Source: Perilla frutescens
Lineage: Eukaryota; Streptophyta; Magnoliopsida; Lamiales; Lamiaceae
DNA: 64,000 nucleotides
Reading direction: 5' to 3'
Assembly (NCBI GenBank): GCA_026008535.1
Contig: BRKX01000017.1
Coordinates: 9,998,501 to 10,062,500 of the forward strand
In this document: in pieces, positions 47,232 through 59,000 of the stretch
How positions within the stretch are numbered: the stretch's first letter is position 1
Layout: every line of letters starts with the position of its first letter
Made by a program: the position numbers and the translations under genes
The notes under the pieces: generated by a model
Told to the model about the DNA's origin: nothing
Seen by the model: the letters and a program-made list of their open reading frames with translations, nothing else
Database searches by the model: none

Positions 47232-47371
47232 TGCATGGAGAGTGGCAACTGTGGTGAGACACATAGCAAATGGATTTTGTGATGAAAGCAGAGCATGCGT
47301 GTGTGGGAAATATACGTGGTTAATATGTTTGCTAACACCTCTGCGTCATGGCTAACACTTGGCCATGCATG
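47232..47371 (-). promoter_or_regulatory. RY (legumin-box) motifs and ACGTGG motif
   Basis: CATGCA on the minus strand at 47232-47237, GCATGC at 47293-47298 and CATGCATG at 47364-47371 are RY elements, the targets of B3 factors such as ABI3/FUS3 in seed genes. ACGTGG at 47314-47319 is an ABRE/G-box core. The spacing within 210 bp of the start is typical of seed storage promoters; function is inferred. Confidence 0.7.
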
Positions 47372-48002
47372 TCTTATATTCCATTTTGTTTGAGTTAAGG
47401 AGTACAATTTTGAAAATTATAATATATAGAAGCGCCTCCCGTGAGGACTCCATGTCAGCGCAATTTTTATTTTTAATTTTATTTCGCTCATTATCTTTCT
47501 CTTCCTCTTGAAAATTTTATTTCTTTGAAAATTTAGATTTTCCTGCTGCATTCTTCCTAAGGAAATGTAATTTCTGAGGAAAACAATTTAATTTCGTGTA
47601 TAAATCGAATAAACTCCAATACTAGTAACACAAATGATTGCTTCACGAATCAACCGCAATACTCGTGTACCGAACGAATTCATTTCGTGCACCTAAAACC
47701 TTTCATTTTTTTCATCCATTCCTAAGAAAGATTAAAAAATAATTAAATATCAACATTGATAAATTAATAGAATATAAATACGTGGTTATCATACCTTAAT
47801 ACTGCAAAAAACAACACAATGTCAACAAAACATAAAAAAATGATTTTCACAATTAATTCTTTATTTTCGAAATTGAATTGGATAATTTATTGTTGATATG
47901 GGGATTAGAGAGAGGGAGAGAAAAAGGAAGGTGATAATCTTCAAAAATCATAGCTTCATCATCTTCACCAAGTGTGGTTTTGTTTCAATTGATAAACTAT
48001 AG
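47372..48002. other. Intergenic DNA
   Basis: No gene or clear element recognised beyond the storage-protein promoter. Confidence 0.5.
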
Positions 48003-48954
48003 AGGACCGTTTGGTTGACATGAAAGTAAAGTTGTTCAAGAATATGATTTCTAAGAATGTGATTCTGAGGAAAATGAATAATTGTAGATTCTTTATCCTA
48101 TGTTTGGAACATAATAAAGAAATTGTCATGATTCTTATTTTAGTAATTGATTCAAATTAATCAAATAGGGAACAAAATATTTAAAATATCTCTTATCATT
48201 TTTGCATTACTAATAATTTTTATAATTTTTAAGATATATATGAACAATATAGTTTATGATTATGATTATAAGTACAAAAATAATTATATATATATATATA
48301 CACATATACATATACATATACATATGTATATATATATATATATTGTCGAAGTAATTTGAAGACAACATGTTATTTAAATTTAAATCAAAATATATTATAT
48401 GAGTACCAAAATAATTAATAATCAATTGATTATTTTGTTATTTTAGGTTAATATATACAAAACTTTTATTATCGAGTCTACAACCAAATTGCTCATTGTC
48501 TTCAGTCCGTCATTCCCCTACCATCAATTATAAAAAATAGTTGCCATAATTATCAAATTTTAGTTGGAATCTTATTGACAAAAAATAATTACTTTTTTTT
48601 TTAATTTTCAAAAAAAATTATTTTTCATTTTTTAGGTTGAAAATTGTCAATCCAAAATTAATAATAACTCATAAAAAAATAAAATATTGAAAATAAAAAA
48701 AAATCAATAATTTTTTTTCATATTTTTTGTTGAAAAATTATGAATCCAAAATTTCATAATATATATATATATATAATATTATTGATAAAGAAATCGAAAA
48801 AGTAAATTGTGATACACAAGATTCTCAAAGTCTAGTAATCATAATACATATCTGGAGTAGGTACCTCATTTTGAGGAATCTGATTACTTTCTGAGAGTCC
48901 ATTAAAATTGAATCAAATACATGAATTTAAAAATAAGGAATCAGATTACTTTTC
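48003..48954. mobile_element. Harbinger-type MITE, copy 1 (right end truncated)
   Basis: It starts GGACCGTTTGGTTGACATGAAAGTAAAG, split here as GGACCGTTTGGTTG and ATGAAAGTAAAG. This matches the inverted right end of the complete copy at 61260-62251, and the similarity continues through GATTTCTAAGAATGTGATTC. Near 48860-48954 the other end of the family is recognisable (GGAATCAGATTACTTTT) but lacks its last ~35 bp. A TA/CATA microsatellite lies at about 48285-48345. Confidence 0.6.
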
Positions 48955-49640
48955 GGCCCCGTTTGGTTGACACATAATCTGACTCGAAAAAGTAATCTGA
49001 TTCCCTATTTTAATATTACTGTGTTTGATTCATTTTTATGTAATATGGAAATGAAAAACATTCCTCAAAACAAGGAAAATTGTACAATTTCCCTGGATTG
49101 TGAAGTAGGTATTCTTTTTCCTTGTTTTTGGGAATCTAGTATTACATGATTTTATTGTTTGAGTTCTTCATTTATTATTATTTATTTTTTTATAAATTAT
49201 TATTATGTTTGGATTCATATTTTTTAACTAAAAATAAAAAAAAAGATTTTTTTTTTAAATTGAAAAAATAAGATTTATTATTATTATTATTATTTTTATT
49301 AATAATACTTAGTTTAGATTAAAAATTTTCAATAAAAAATTAGTAAAATAAATAAAATAGAAAAAATAGAAATTTTATAATTGAAAAAAAGAAATTCAAA
49401 AATGTGATTTCCAATTTAAAAAAAAATATTTATATAGTTAATTTTGATTTTCAATTTAATAAAAAATATTTGGACACCAATATAATATTTACCTTAATTG
49501 ATTATTTTTTAATCATATCGTTTTATTTAAATTGAAATTAATGTTGCATTCAATATCTATAGGACTAATGCTGATTGAAGAATACACATTATATAGTTCG
49601 TAATTTAAAATTTTAAATATTGGTAGTATGAAATAAGATA
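48955..49640. mobile_element. Harbinger-type MITE, copy 2 (right end missing)
   Basis: It begins GGCCCCGTTTGGTTGACAC and follows the 61260 copy (AAAGTAATCTGATTCCCT, TATTACTGTGTTTGATTCA, and the later TTGCATTCAATATCTATAG stretch) up to about 49640, where similarity stops before the terminal repeat. It abuts copy 1 head to head. Confidence 0.6.
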
Positions 49641-49969
49641 TGTTAACAAAGGAAAAGATCTTTGATTCACTGTAATTTATTTATTTCCGTCTAATATTGT
49701 TTCCTTATGTAGAATAGTATAGTCTATATGGGGGGTGTATTGGATTGAGATTTCGTTGGACTTTTAAAAGTCCATGGATTTATAAAATTCATAGACTCCA
49801 CATGGAGTCTCCCAACTCTACGCAGAGTCTAGCGGACTCCACGCAGAGTCTAGCGGATTTCGTATATGGATTTCGACGGATTTTGAACGATTTCAATGGA
49901 ATTGAAATCCTTTTTTACAACGCTCGGTGGAACGCAACGAGCGTGCATCCGAGAAAAAATCGAACCGCA

Positions 49970-50077
49970 CGACCGCTGGCCCGAACGGCCGCTGAGAAGC
50001 CGAGCATAGAACACTAGCGATCGCTGGGCCGAATGACCGCTGGGTATCAGAGTCGTGCGCATCCAGCGACCGCTGAG
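49970..50077. repeat. Left cluster of GACCGCTGGG/CGGCCGCTGAG motifs
   Basis: Five copies of an 11-bp motif (GACCGCTGG, CGGCCGCTGAG, CGATCGCTGGG, TGACCGCTGGG, CGACCGCTGAG) within 110 bp, about 250 bp from the left terminus. Counterparts lie near the right terminus. Confidence 0.8.
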
Positions 50078-50092
50078 CAACCACCTCATACA

Positions 50093-50356
50093 ATGTCCGG
50101 AGATTATTATGGGCGATTCCAGAATGATTTGATGTCATTTCGGGAGCATATCGACGCATCCTTTGGATCACTTAGGTAGGAGATCCACGATGGGTATGAG
50201 GCGCATACCCAACAGATGAACGCCCGATTTGATGCGCATACCCAGCAAATGAATGCCCGATTTGACGCGCAGGATGCACAAATTGTATCCTTACAGGCTC
50301 AGTGGGATGCTTGGACTGCCTTCTATCCGCCACCATATCCACCACCTGATAATTAA
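50093..50356 (+). pseudogene. Small plus-strand ORF inside the Harbinger element
   Basis: ATG 50093 opens MSGDYYGRFQNDLMSFREH, meets one TAG at 50177-50179 (codon 29), and continues in frame to a TAA at 50354-50356, 88 codons including the stops. The second part has a direct repeat HTQQMNARFDA twice and ends in a Pro/Tyr-rich tail (FYPPPYPPPDN). It is predicted to be helical or coiled-coil up to the tail. It is antisense to the two element genes. I do not recognise the family; it may be a captured host fragment or a lost accessory gene. Confidence 0.5.
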
Positions 50357-50805
50357 TGGTTTGTTTTTTGCATTTCATGGATTATATTTTGATTGTTTGA
50401 ATAAATGTTTATGTTTAATGTTGGTTTTTGGTTGATCTTTGGTGTTTGTGAATCGTGTAAGTGTGATCACTCGAGAAAGGCAAACGCCGGAGGCGGAGGA
50501 CCCCATCTGCCATTGTTTGGGTGTTGTTTTTTTTTTTTAATTATGTCGTTGAACTCTAATGTTTTTTACTTTGTTAAACTGTGTTTTCTATTTTGTTGAA
50601 CAATATGTTTGTTAACAATGTTTATCTCGATTATGTTTATTTTTCATTTCATTTTACTTCTTTAGTACGATGATTGAATGGTGCATAAAGTGTTAAAGAA
50701 GAATACAAATTTCAACGTAGTAGACATAAACATCGTACATAAAACATAGGTTCGATAAAATAGAACACATATACTCGTAACTTGTTCATAGCGGAAAAAA
50801 AAGAA

Positions 50806-50845
50806 CCATAATTCAAGCCCAGCGGCCGCTGGGCTTGAATTATGG
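50806..50845. repeat. Perfect 40-bp palindrome centred on GCGGCCGC
   Basis: Each 20-bp arm is CCATAATTCAAGCCCAGCGG or its exact inverse, with no spacer. The core is the same GC-rich motif found at both subterminal regions. It lies between the plus-strand frame and the transposase stop. Confidence 0.95.
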
Positions 50846-51124
50846 CCGTCCGAACGGCCGCTCACACCTAGCAGCTGTTGGACTTTATTTTTTTAACATA
50901 AAAACGGTGTTTGTCTTCTATTTTTTTATCATATGGATTTTCAACTATTTTTATGTCTACTGCGTATGTATGATGTTTCATCGGATACACAAGTTGTGGA
51001 AGAAAAATACAACAATTATAAAAACTGTGTTATTCAAATTCGTTATAAAAATTTAACACAATAAGAACAAATTGTTTATAAAATACCAATTATAGTCAAT
51101 GTTTCATAGTCAATTAAAAAAATA

Positions 51125-52588
51125 TTACTCAGCATTTTCATCTTCGGTTTCATCATCATCATTTCCATCGCCGTTATACGTGGGCCTCGCTTCCCACATA
51201 TCATTGGCAATGCTCATTCTCCATGCATTAGCTTCTGTTCTTTGTTGTAGTTGGCTTTGAGATAACCATTCCATATTTTCTTCTTCCGGAGGAGGGGGTG
51301 GTAAATCTTCATCTTCTTCATATTCCACTTGAAATTCATCAGAGCGGCACTCTTTTCGGAGAAAATTGTGTAAACCAACACAAGCCAAAACTAATCCAGC
51401 TTGGATTTGAAATGAGAAGGGAGGTGTCGTTTTGAAAATTGTGAATCTAGATTTGAAGACACCAAAAATCTTCTCAATCACATTCCTTAACGATGCATGA
51501 CGGAGATTGAATAATTCACTTGCATTTCTGGGGTGACGACCTTGACCACCAAAATCTTTTAAATGATATCGAACACCACGTAAAGGAGCTAAAAACTGAC
51601 GTCTATTAGCAAATCCACAATCCACCAGAAAATATTTACTTACAACAAAACAATTTTATTATTATTTGTCAAATAGCTGCCTTTACACTATTTAAAAAAA
51701 CACACAATTATAAATATGGTACATACCTTGCGGCACCTGAAGGCCATTTGTTATAGATAATGCATCACTTAAAACCTTGGAGTCATGTGCTGAACCTTCC
51801 CATCCACTTAGCACATACATGAACTGCAAATCAAAGTTGCAAGCTGCCAAAACATTCTGTGATTGCATACCATGACGATTACGAAAACTGCTTACTTCTC
51901 GGCCTGTTATCGTTGCCGGAATATGAGTTCCATCTATAGCTCCGATGCAATCCTAAAATAAAGTCAAGATAAAATATAAATAAATAAAACATTTAAAATA
52001 CATGAGATAATAAATGATACATACCTTAAAAAAAGGCATAAATCTTGTGCAATCCTGAATTTTAGCTGGGGTTTGTATAGACGGCTTAACCATCATGTCC
52101 GGTGCTATCATGTTCAATGCCTTTAATACTTTGTTGAAATTTTGACTTGTGGCAAAATGAGAACGACTGAATCTTTGACGAACATTACAATATCTGTCGT
52201 TGTGCCCGACAATGATCAAGAATGTTGCCACCATTTCTTCAACACATATGTGTCTTGTATCTTGTAAAGGCGTTTTATCTCTTATGATAGAGCATAACTT
52301 CAGAAACGCATCAGGATACATTCTATACAACTGTCGAAAACTTTGTGGATCTCCTTCAATCATATCTTTAACAAAATGATATCCAATTCTCGTAATTGGT
52401 CGTCGCTGCAAAGAACGTTCAATATGCTGACGCATCATATCAATTTCCCCTAATAGTGTTAACACTGTCTTTGCTGTGAATAGCAAGAGCTTAACATTTT
52501 CATAGAATTCTGTCTCCTCTTCCTCATCAATTTCTTCTTCCATCTCTTCATTTTCTATTTCTTCTTCCAATATTTCATGATGTTCCAT
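51125..52588 (-). pseudogene. PIF/Harbinger DDE transposase
   Basis: The enzyme would cut and rejoin the element ends. Exons: 52588-52025, 51952-51727 and 51638-51125. It has an acidic N-terminus (residues 1-35), then RPITRIGYHFVKDMI and CVEEMVATFLIIVGH. The DDE nuclease follows: first Asp in DCIGAIDGTHIP, second Asp in KYFLVDCGFANR, and Glu in LRNVIEKIFGVFKSRF. It ends with an acidic Asp/Glu tail. The catalytic triad is intact. However, the exon 2 donor leaves phase 1 while the only acceptor before KYFL gives one base, so the exon 2/3 junction is out of frame by one. This is either decay or splicing I cannot see. Confidence 0.88.
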
Positions 52589-52857
52589 GCTGCATTTAAA
52601 AAAATAAAATTTCTTGATTACAGCGATTGTGTTAAATAAAAAAAATATCCAAATGCATACAACTTAATAAATCAACAGATAAAAAAAATAATCCCAAAAA
52701 AACATAATGTTTAATTTCGAATAAACCAAACATGTTAAATAATCAAAAAACATAATTCATAACATCAAATAAATAATCAACATAAATTCTAACAAGACAT
52801 CCAAAAAAATACTAATAAATCAACATCAAAGTATGTCAAATATGAAGCAAAATATCC

Positions 52858-53882
52858 CTATTTCTTAATCTTGTAAGCTATCCACTGAGCTCGTTCCTCA
52901 ACACTCATCTTCAAAAAACCATCTTTTTGGGACTTCGTGACAAGCAAGTCAAATGCCTTAATCCGAGTGTCTGCATCCAAATTTGGGATCTCTTTGATTG
53001 CATCCCATGTAGTGTATGATCTTTCTTTTTCTCTTTTCTCCAATTCACTATCTCTTTTCAGTAAGAGACCGCGAACTTCACCAAACAGTGTTTTCACCTC
53101 TTCCATGATCTTTTCACTAGAGCCAGAAGTTGCTTCATACTGATTTCTACTTCTTTTGGCTTGCTTCGGTCTTTGAGTGGAGCTCTTAGTCACTTCAGGC
53201 TGCCCAGAAGGTGGTGTGAAACTAGACGGCGGTTGGTCATCTTGTGATAGTGCGACAAACGCATCATTCTCAGGATCAAACGTTAAATCTTCTATGCGTG
53301 CATTTCTATTTTCATCTTCTCCTAATGTATTTGCATCAGTAGCAATTCCCAACCCAATTGAATTTCTTCTGACGACAACACCATTACTCACCGCAATCCT
53401 CAAATAATCAGTGGTTTCTCCATATCGCAAGTGTGTGTCTTTCGGGTGAGACTATAAAAAAATAAAATAAAAATAATTAATTCACTTTATTAGTTAAATA
53501 AAAATATTAAAAAATATTATTCCAATATGATACATACCGATAAGTACGCATCCCATACTTCATCTTTAGTCGTGAATTTTTTCGTATTGTGGTCATATCC
53601 AAAACCAGAACTAAACTTCAACAGGTTCGAATAATCGATCCAATGACTCTTAAACCATTTGAGCCGGATTTGATAATTACTGTAGGTCCTATTACACCCG
53701 AGTCTTTCATTAAACACAGTAAGTATTCTTTATTCCACAGTGGCTTTGCTAAATATGCCACTATTATCACGCCATCCGCGACGCGCACCATCAACCATAA
53801 GTTCTAGCAGAAGGCCAGTCTCTTCCTTAATCCAAGGTTCATAAGCTGTCCTCTTTTCCGAATCATGTTGTGAGTCCCCCAT
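52858..53882 (-). pseudogene. Harbinger Myb/SANT-like ORF1
   Basis: This is the partner DNA-binding protein of the transposase. Exon 1, 53882-53538, starts MGDSQHDSEKRTAYEPWIKE and includes LLELMVDGARRGWRDNSG and the trihelix/Myb-like NERLGCNRTYSNYQIRLKWF and FGYDHNTKKFTTKDEVW. A TAA stop at 53730-53732 replaces a conserved glutamate codon in ATVE.RIL. Exon 2, 53451-52858, joins in phase at SHPKDTHLRYGETTDYL and runs to a Ser/Lys-rich C-terminal half ending YKIKK. Apart from the stop the frame is open. Confidence 0.87.
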
Positions 53883-54248
53883 GATAATACTAATATATTA
53901 TGGTGTACACACTATTAATCATCTTATCATTAATAATAACGCCATATATACTAGTTTTCTATGATTCAATAATCAGTCAAATTATATCAAAACCAAAAGA
54001 GAGTAATTCAAAATTTAATGTAAAATTTTTTTATTCTTACATGCCATAAATTCAAGACAAATTTAATCAATAAGGAATACACAAGTTAAAAATAATAATC
54101 ATAATAGAATAGTATGGAGAGTACCTGACGAAGATTGTAGGCGCCGCCGCTAGGGAATAATAATCGTTGCCGCCGCTGCCGTTCGTAGAGAAATTGTGGA
54201 TGAAAAAAGAGACCGTGAACGAATATTTATTAGCGGATTATGCCAGGC

Positions 54249-54395
54249 CCAGCGGTTGCTTGACCCAACGGCCGCTGGGATATCACCACCTTAAACCCAG
54301 CGGCCGCTGAGGTGCCATCCTCAGCGAATCCAGCAGCCATTGGGTCGAGCGACCGCTGGGAGTCCCAATTTCGTGTACCCATCGGCCGCTGGGTC
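54249..54395. repeat. Right cluster of CGGCCGCTGGG motifs
   Basis: At least five copies of the same motif as at 49970-50077 (for example AACGGCCGCTGGG, CAGCGGCCGCTGAG, GCGACCGCTGGG, ATCGGCCGCTGGG), in both orientations because the core is palindromic, about 320-465 bp from the right end. Confidence 0.8.
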
Positions 54396-54503
54396 ACAAC
54401 GCTCCCCGGATTTTTCAAATCCATCGAAATCTCGTGTCTGGAGGTCGGATTTCATCCTTCATAATTTTCACGTGAAATCCATCCAAAATCCAACGAAATC
54501 AAT

Positions 54504-54650
54504 GACTTTTTAAAGTCCGTGGATTGTTGAATACCTCAAAATTTTGATGGACTTTTAAAAGTCGTGATTGAATACACTAGGATTTCATTGGACTTTTAAA
54601 AGTCTGGATTGAATACACCAGAATTTCGTTGGACTTTTAAAAGTCTGGAT
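54504..54650. repeat. 41-bp repeats with palindrome GACTTTTAAAAGTC
   Basis: The 14-bp palindrome recurs at 54550, 54591 and 54632 with a 41-bp period (flanked by GATTGAATACAC), and a variant lies near 54504. One copy occurs at the opposite end (49759-49772). Near the right terminus these form the subterminal repeat of the element. Confidence 0.85.
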
Positions 54651-54719
54651 TGAATACACCTGGATTTTAAAATTCCAATGAAATCCAACGAAATCCACAT
54701 CCAATACACCCCCCTATAT

Positions 54720-55129
54720 TGAGATGTAAATCCTTATTATTAATACAACAACAATTTTGGTTCATACAAGTTTTTACATGATATCAGAGTAGTAGTTTAG
54801 ATCCAATAAGTCAGATGTAATAAACTCCAATGATCTAAAAAATAGAATTACATTCTAAAAAATAATTATAAACCTTAATTAGATTAAATAAATCATAAGA
54901 GCAATATAAATATACAATGTTAGCATTATGATATTGTTTTATCAGCACTGCGGATTAACTTTGTTAGCATATGATAATTCATCATTAACATAAGGTTTAA
55001 ACCATAAATGGATGAAGAAAGTCATAATTAATATATTCTAATTTGATTAAATAAACAATATATAATAATCAATTAGTAACTAAATCATAAAATTTAAATC
55101 ATAAAAATTAATCATAAGCCATTATTGAA
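54720..55129. other. AT-rich DNA right of the Harbinger element
   Basis: No gene. GCTAAC/TTAGCAT phrases resemble those in 18738-19300, so it is probably part of the same older repeat. Confidence 0.45.
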
Positions 55130-56089
55130 ATTTAATAAATCATAATAATAATATAAGTACATGTACTACGTTACCATTATGATAATCATTCATTAACACA
55201 ATAAATATAGTATGATAGCATATAACAAATGATTCATTAGCATACATTATCATAATGCTGACGAATCATTATTAAAAGTTAACAAAAGCATCTTCGTGCT
55301 AGACACGACTAAAAATGTATATTTTGTATTTTTTGTCAATATTTATTTGCTTAAACATATCCATGACTGATCTTGAATTAAAGAGTGTGAAAAGAGCTTT
55401 AATTTGGTATATTCTTGATTTTGATCTGATTAAAAATGAGTGAGTTATGATCTTTTAAAGGTTTTAAGATTTTTTTTTAATGATGGTATGAGCCTCATTC
55501 TTTCTTGTCTTGACTTTGACATTAAATCTCAACTATTTAGACCACCTAGTTGGATGGTATAATTAAGATGAGTTCCTAGTTCCTAGACCAGAAAAGTGTG
55601 TATTTTTGATCCACTTTCTATATATGTGTGTGTGTGTGTGTGTGTGTTAGCTTTGAATTTTTTCTCAATATATTTGTTATCTTATTCTAAAAAAAATACT
55701 TTGAATTTTTCGTTTAAGAGTTTTTGATTTTGTATTTATTCCCATCAAATTTTCTACTCTCAAGGAGGAATGAAGTACTTATATGGCGTGGAGAGTTTTC
55801 GCTCAACTCACTCGGATTGATTTTCATTACGCATTATTTATGACAACGATGTTTCGTGGATTTATGTTGATCCTAAATAAGTTTTATTTATCAAAAGAAA
55901 AGGAAAATCCAAAGAACAACCCAAAAATCCCGAAAATCACAAGGATGAAAACCCAGGAGTTCAAGCCTCATCAAACCTTTAGGGGAAACCCGTAGCACAA
56001 AAAACCGTAAAGGAAAGAGTTTTGTCTAAACATCAATGTTAAGTTCACTAAAAACCTTTGCCATATGTATCTAAAGACAACACAAGAGT

Positions 56090-59000
56090 TGTAACGCCCC
56101 AATCCCACTAGGACCAAAACGTCACTAAAAACATACGTACATGTTTACGTGATAAATACTTTTCAAAAGATAAGATTTAACTTTATAAATAATTTGTAAA
56201 TGGGCATCACCTCAACTTAAGAATGTTCAAACCACGCACTCAAGCGTTCACAAAGTCAACTTTCAACAAGGTTTTTTAAAATCACTAAAACACACATAAC
56301 CAAATTATGGTCTGACAACATACATAGCCAATTAGGTCACACATTTAAAAATTCAACGGTCAGCCCTTCTATACATTCAAATATTTGTATATACAATCAA
56401 AAACTGATACGACCAACAAAACGTGGAAGCAAAGATCGAAACAATGTCAACTATACAGAATGATTCAATCCAAGACATCTACTATAATTATACTTAAATT
56501 TGATCAAATAAACTGACCTAAACCCACAAATTAATTAGAAAATAAATTGAACAAGAATTAAATAGCAAAAACCCCAAATTTAAGCCTAAGAACCATAGAA
56601 ATTGACTCGATCAATTGACCTAACAAACGACATCGGATTAAGCTCAAATTTTAACACAAGGTACAATATGTAAGTTATGAATAACATATTCAAAAATTAG
56701 GAAAAAAGCACGAGTAGTTTTCAATTTGGCATGGTGGTCAAATTTTGGACTGTTTAGGGCTTATAAATGTATCTATGGCTTTGTATGGATGAATTCTGGA
56801 CTTGGGACGCTATATGGACAAATATGGTGATACTAGAATGGATATGGAATGCGTATGGAGGCTGGGAAGGTGTGGGAAATATGGTGGTGAACAGAAAAGA
56901 AAGATAGATTGTGAATCTTACCCGAAACGAACTCCGAATCGATGAGAACTTAGAACGCACTTATGGAGCAATCTTCAATGGCTGTCTAACCCGGATACTA
57001 TGAGGTATAACGAATGAAATGGTTGATTTCAAGCCAAGAGTTTCCAACTTCAAACTCTACCGATAGAACCGATGTTTGTCTGTGAGACAGGAGAAGCGTA
57101 AAAACTATTTTTTTCATTCAAATCCAGTCTGAACCTTACAATGAACGAAATCCCTAATTAAATAACCTAGAGGGAATGAAATTTGAAGTATCTTGGGCCT
57201 ATAATTCGAACTGGGCTAATAAAAGTACTACTGGGTCCAATATCACTTAACAGATTGTGATAATTGGGTCTGCTAAATAAATAAAAACCACAACTGAAAT
57301 AATAATCCAAAATAAATAAAATAACTAATTAAAAACAGAAAAGAAACACGTCCAAGTCTAGGATAGAGCCACGACTTCACTATTCGATGCTCAAAACAGT
57401 CACCAACTTGTACTGGTTGAAATCGGCTCCATCTTCTTCCAGCTTCTTTCCAACATAGCACAGCATGCAGATATCCTTGCAGCTTCTTGGCACGTAAACA
57501 CGTCACTGGATCTTGTAGCTGCAATTCCAGGTTTAATTCCTCAGTGCTCATCCCCGTCTCATAAAAAACTGACCACTGAAGTTAATAACTTTCAAACCTA
57601 AAAGTTTTGCAGAGTATTGGCAGAAACATTTAATATTTAAATCATGACAATACTTTAAAGATGGTTTTAGCAAAAACCACACAAGAGTCAACCATCAAAC
57701 CCACTGCAACACCTCGTCATCAACCAGCTCGATCTCCAAGACCTGAAAACATTTAAAAATATTTGGGTTGAGTACCAGAAAACACTTAGTGGGCATTAAT
57801 ATGCATCCAAGTCATACTTTAATGCTTTAAAAATGTTATACTACATAAATCATGAAGATCAACCATGAAGGTACTTTATAACAAAGTTTATTCTTCTTCA
57901 TTGGATGAGAGACCCAATGTGATCACATGATACTTTACGGTTACTTATCTAGACATTTAGTCACAAAGTAAATCGTCTTGCTTGTAAGTTAGAATTCCTC
58001 TATGCATGAAACCTCAACACATCCAATCATTGCGTAAACAATGTTATTAAAATATTTAACATGCTTTTCATGGACTAATTTAAAATATAGTTGTGAGTTA
58101 TAGAAAAATCCACCTGGATGATCTCAAAGTGCAATGCAATTTATGCGTGGAATACGACTATGCTTTATGTTCACCTCGACCTACAAAAATAGAATTCTAA
58201 CATAGAATCCTAATATAGGCCAATAAATAATAGCTTAGGTCATAAATAACTTAAGTAGGCATTTCCTATGTCTTGGGATCATTTCGAATTGCAATGGAGT
58301 CAAACGGGCGAATAATGCGCATTTGACGAAACAAACCAATTTAGATTGGGAATTTATCGGATTTCGTGAACAAAATTGAACGGATAAAGATGAATTGAAC
58401 TAAATTCAATGACTAAGAAGCTTGGTTTAACATTTATGAGTGAATTATAAACTTTAGAATTTCTTTTGAGGCAAAATATAAAATTTAAAAATTATAAGAC
58501 TTAATTGCAATTTCTAAAAATTCCAATTTAATTCTAATATTAAAGAAAATAAAAATTTGGAAATTGGACTTACTTAAAAGATTGTGGGCCAATTTATTAA
58601 AATCAACCTTAGCACATAAAATCTACAATAATTTAAAATTTTCTCTACACCCAAAATGATAATCAACTCATCACCATCATATTCTCTCGTCTCTTGCCGT
58701 CCTTCATCCGCGGCCTCTCGCTGCCAACAATCTCCCTCACACACATACAACACTGCCAACTGACCATACAACACAACCTCAACTCATATACCCAGCAGCA
58801 GCAGCCCAAGACAAAACAGATGAAACACAAAGAAAATCAGTTTTCCGATAGATTTTTTTGACGGACTTTTAACAGATAAATGAGGATTCAAATGATGTCT
58901 AATTGGAGATCCGAGACCATATATGGAAAGCTGGATAAGATAAGTTCGAAACGGTATAAAATACATCGAAATTCAATGATCGGATCATCGAGAAAAGGCA

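Larger units (their letters stand above)
49730..54714 (-). mobile_element. PIF/Harbinger DNA transposon, about 5 kb
   Basis: Inverted ends GGGGGGTGTATTGGAT (49730) and the same sequence inverted at 54714 bound the element. The flanks are TATAT on both sides (49725-49729, 54715-54719); the 3-bp duplication expected for this superfamily would be TAT within it. It carries the two-gene set of PIF/Harbinger: a DDE transposase (51125-52588) and a Myb/SANT-like protein (52858-53882), both on the minus strand and both damaged. A small plus-strand frame (50093-50356) and a set of GC-rich palindromes are extra. Confidence 0.9.

Noticed and set aside
53589..53807. 72-residue plus-strand frame across the Harbinger ORF1
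   Set aside because: Antisense of the Myb/SANT-like exon.
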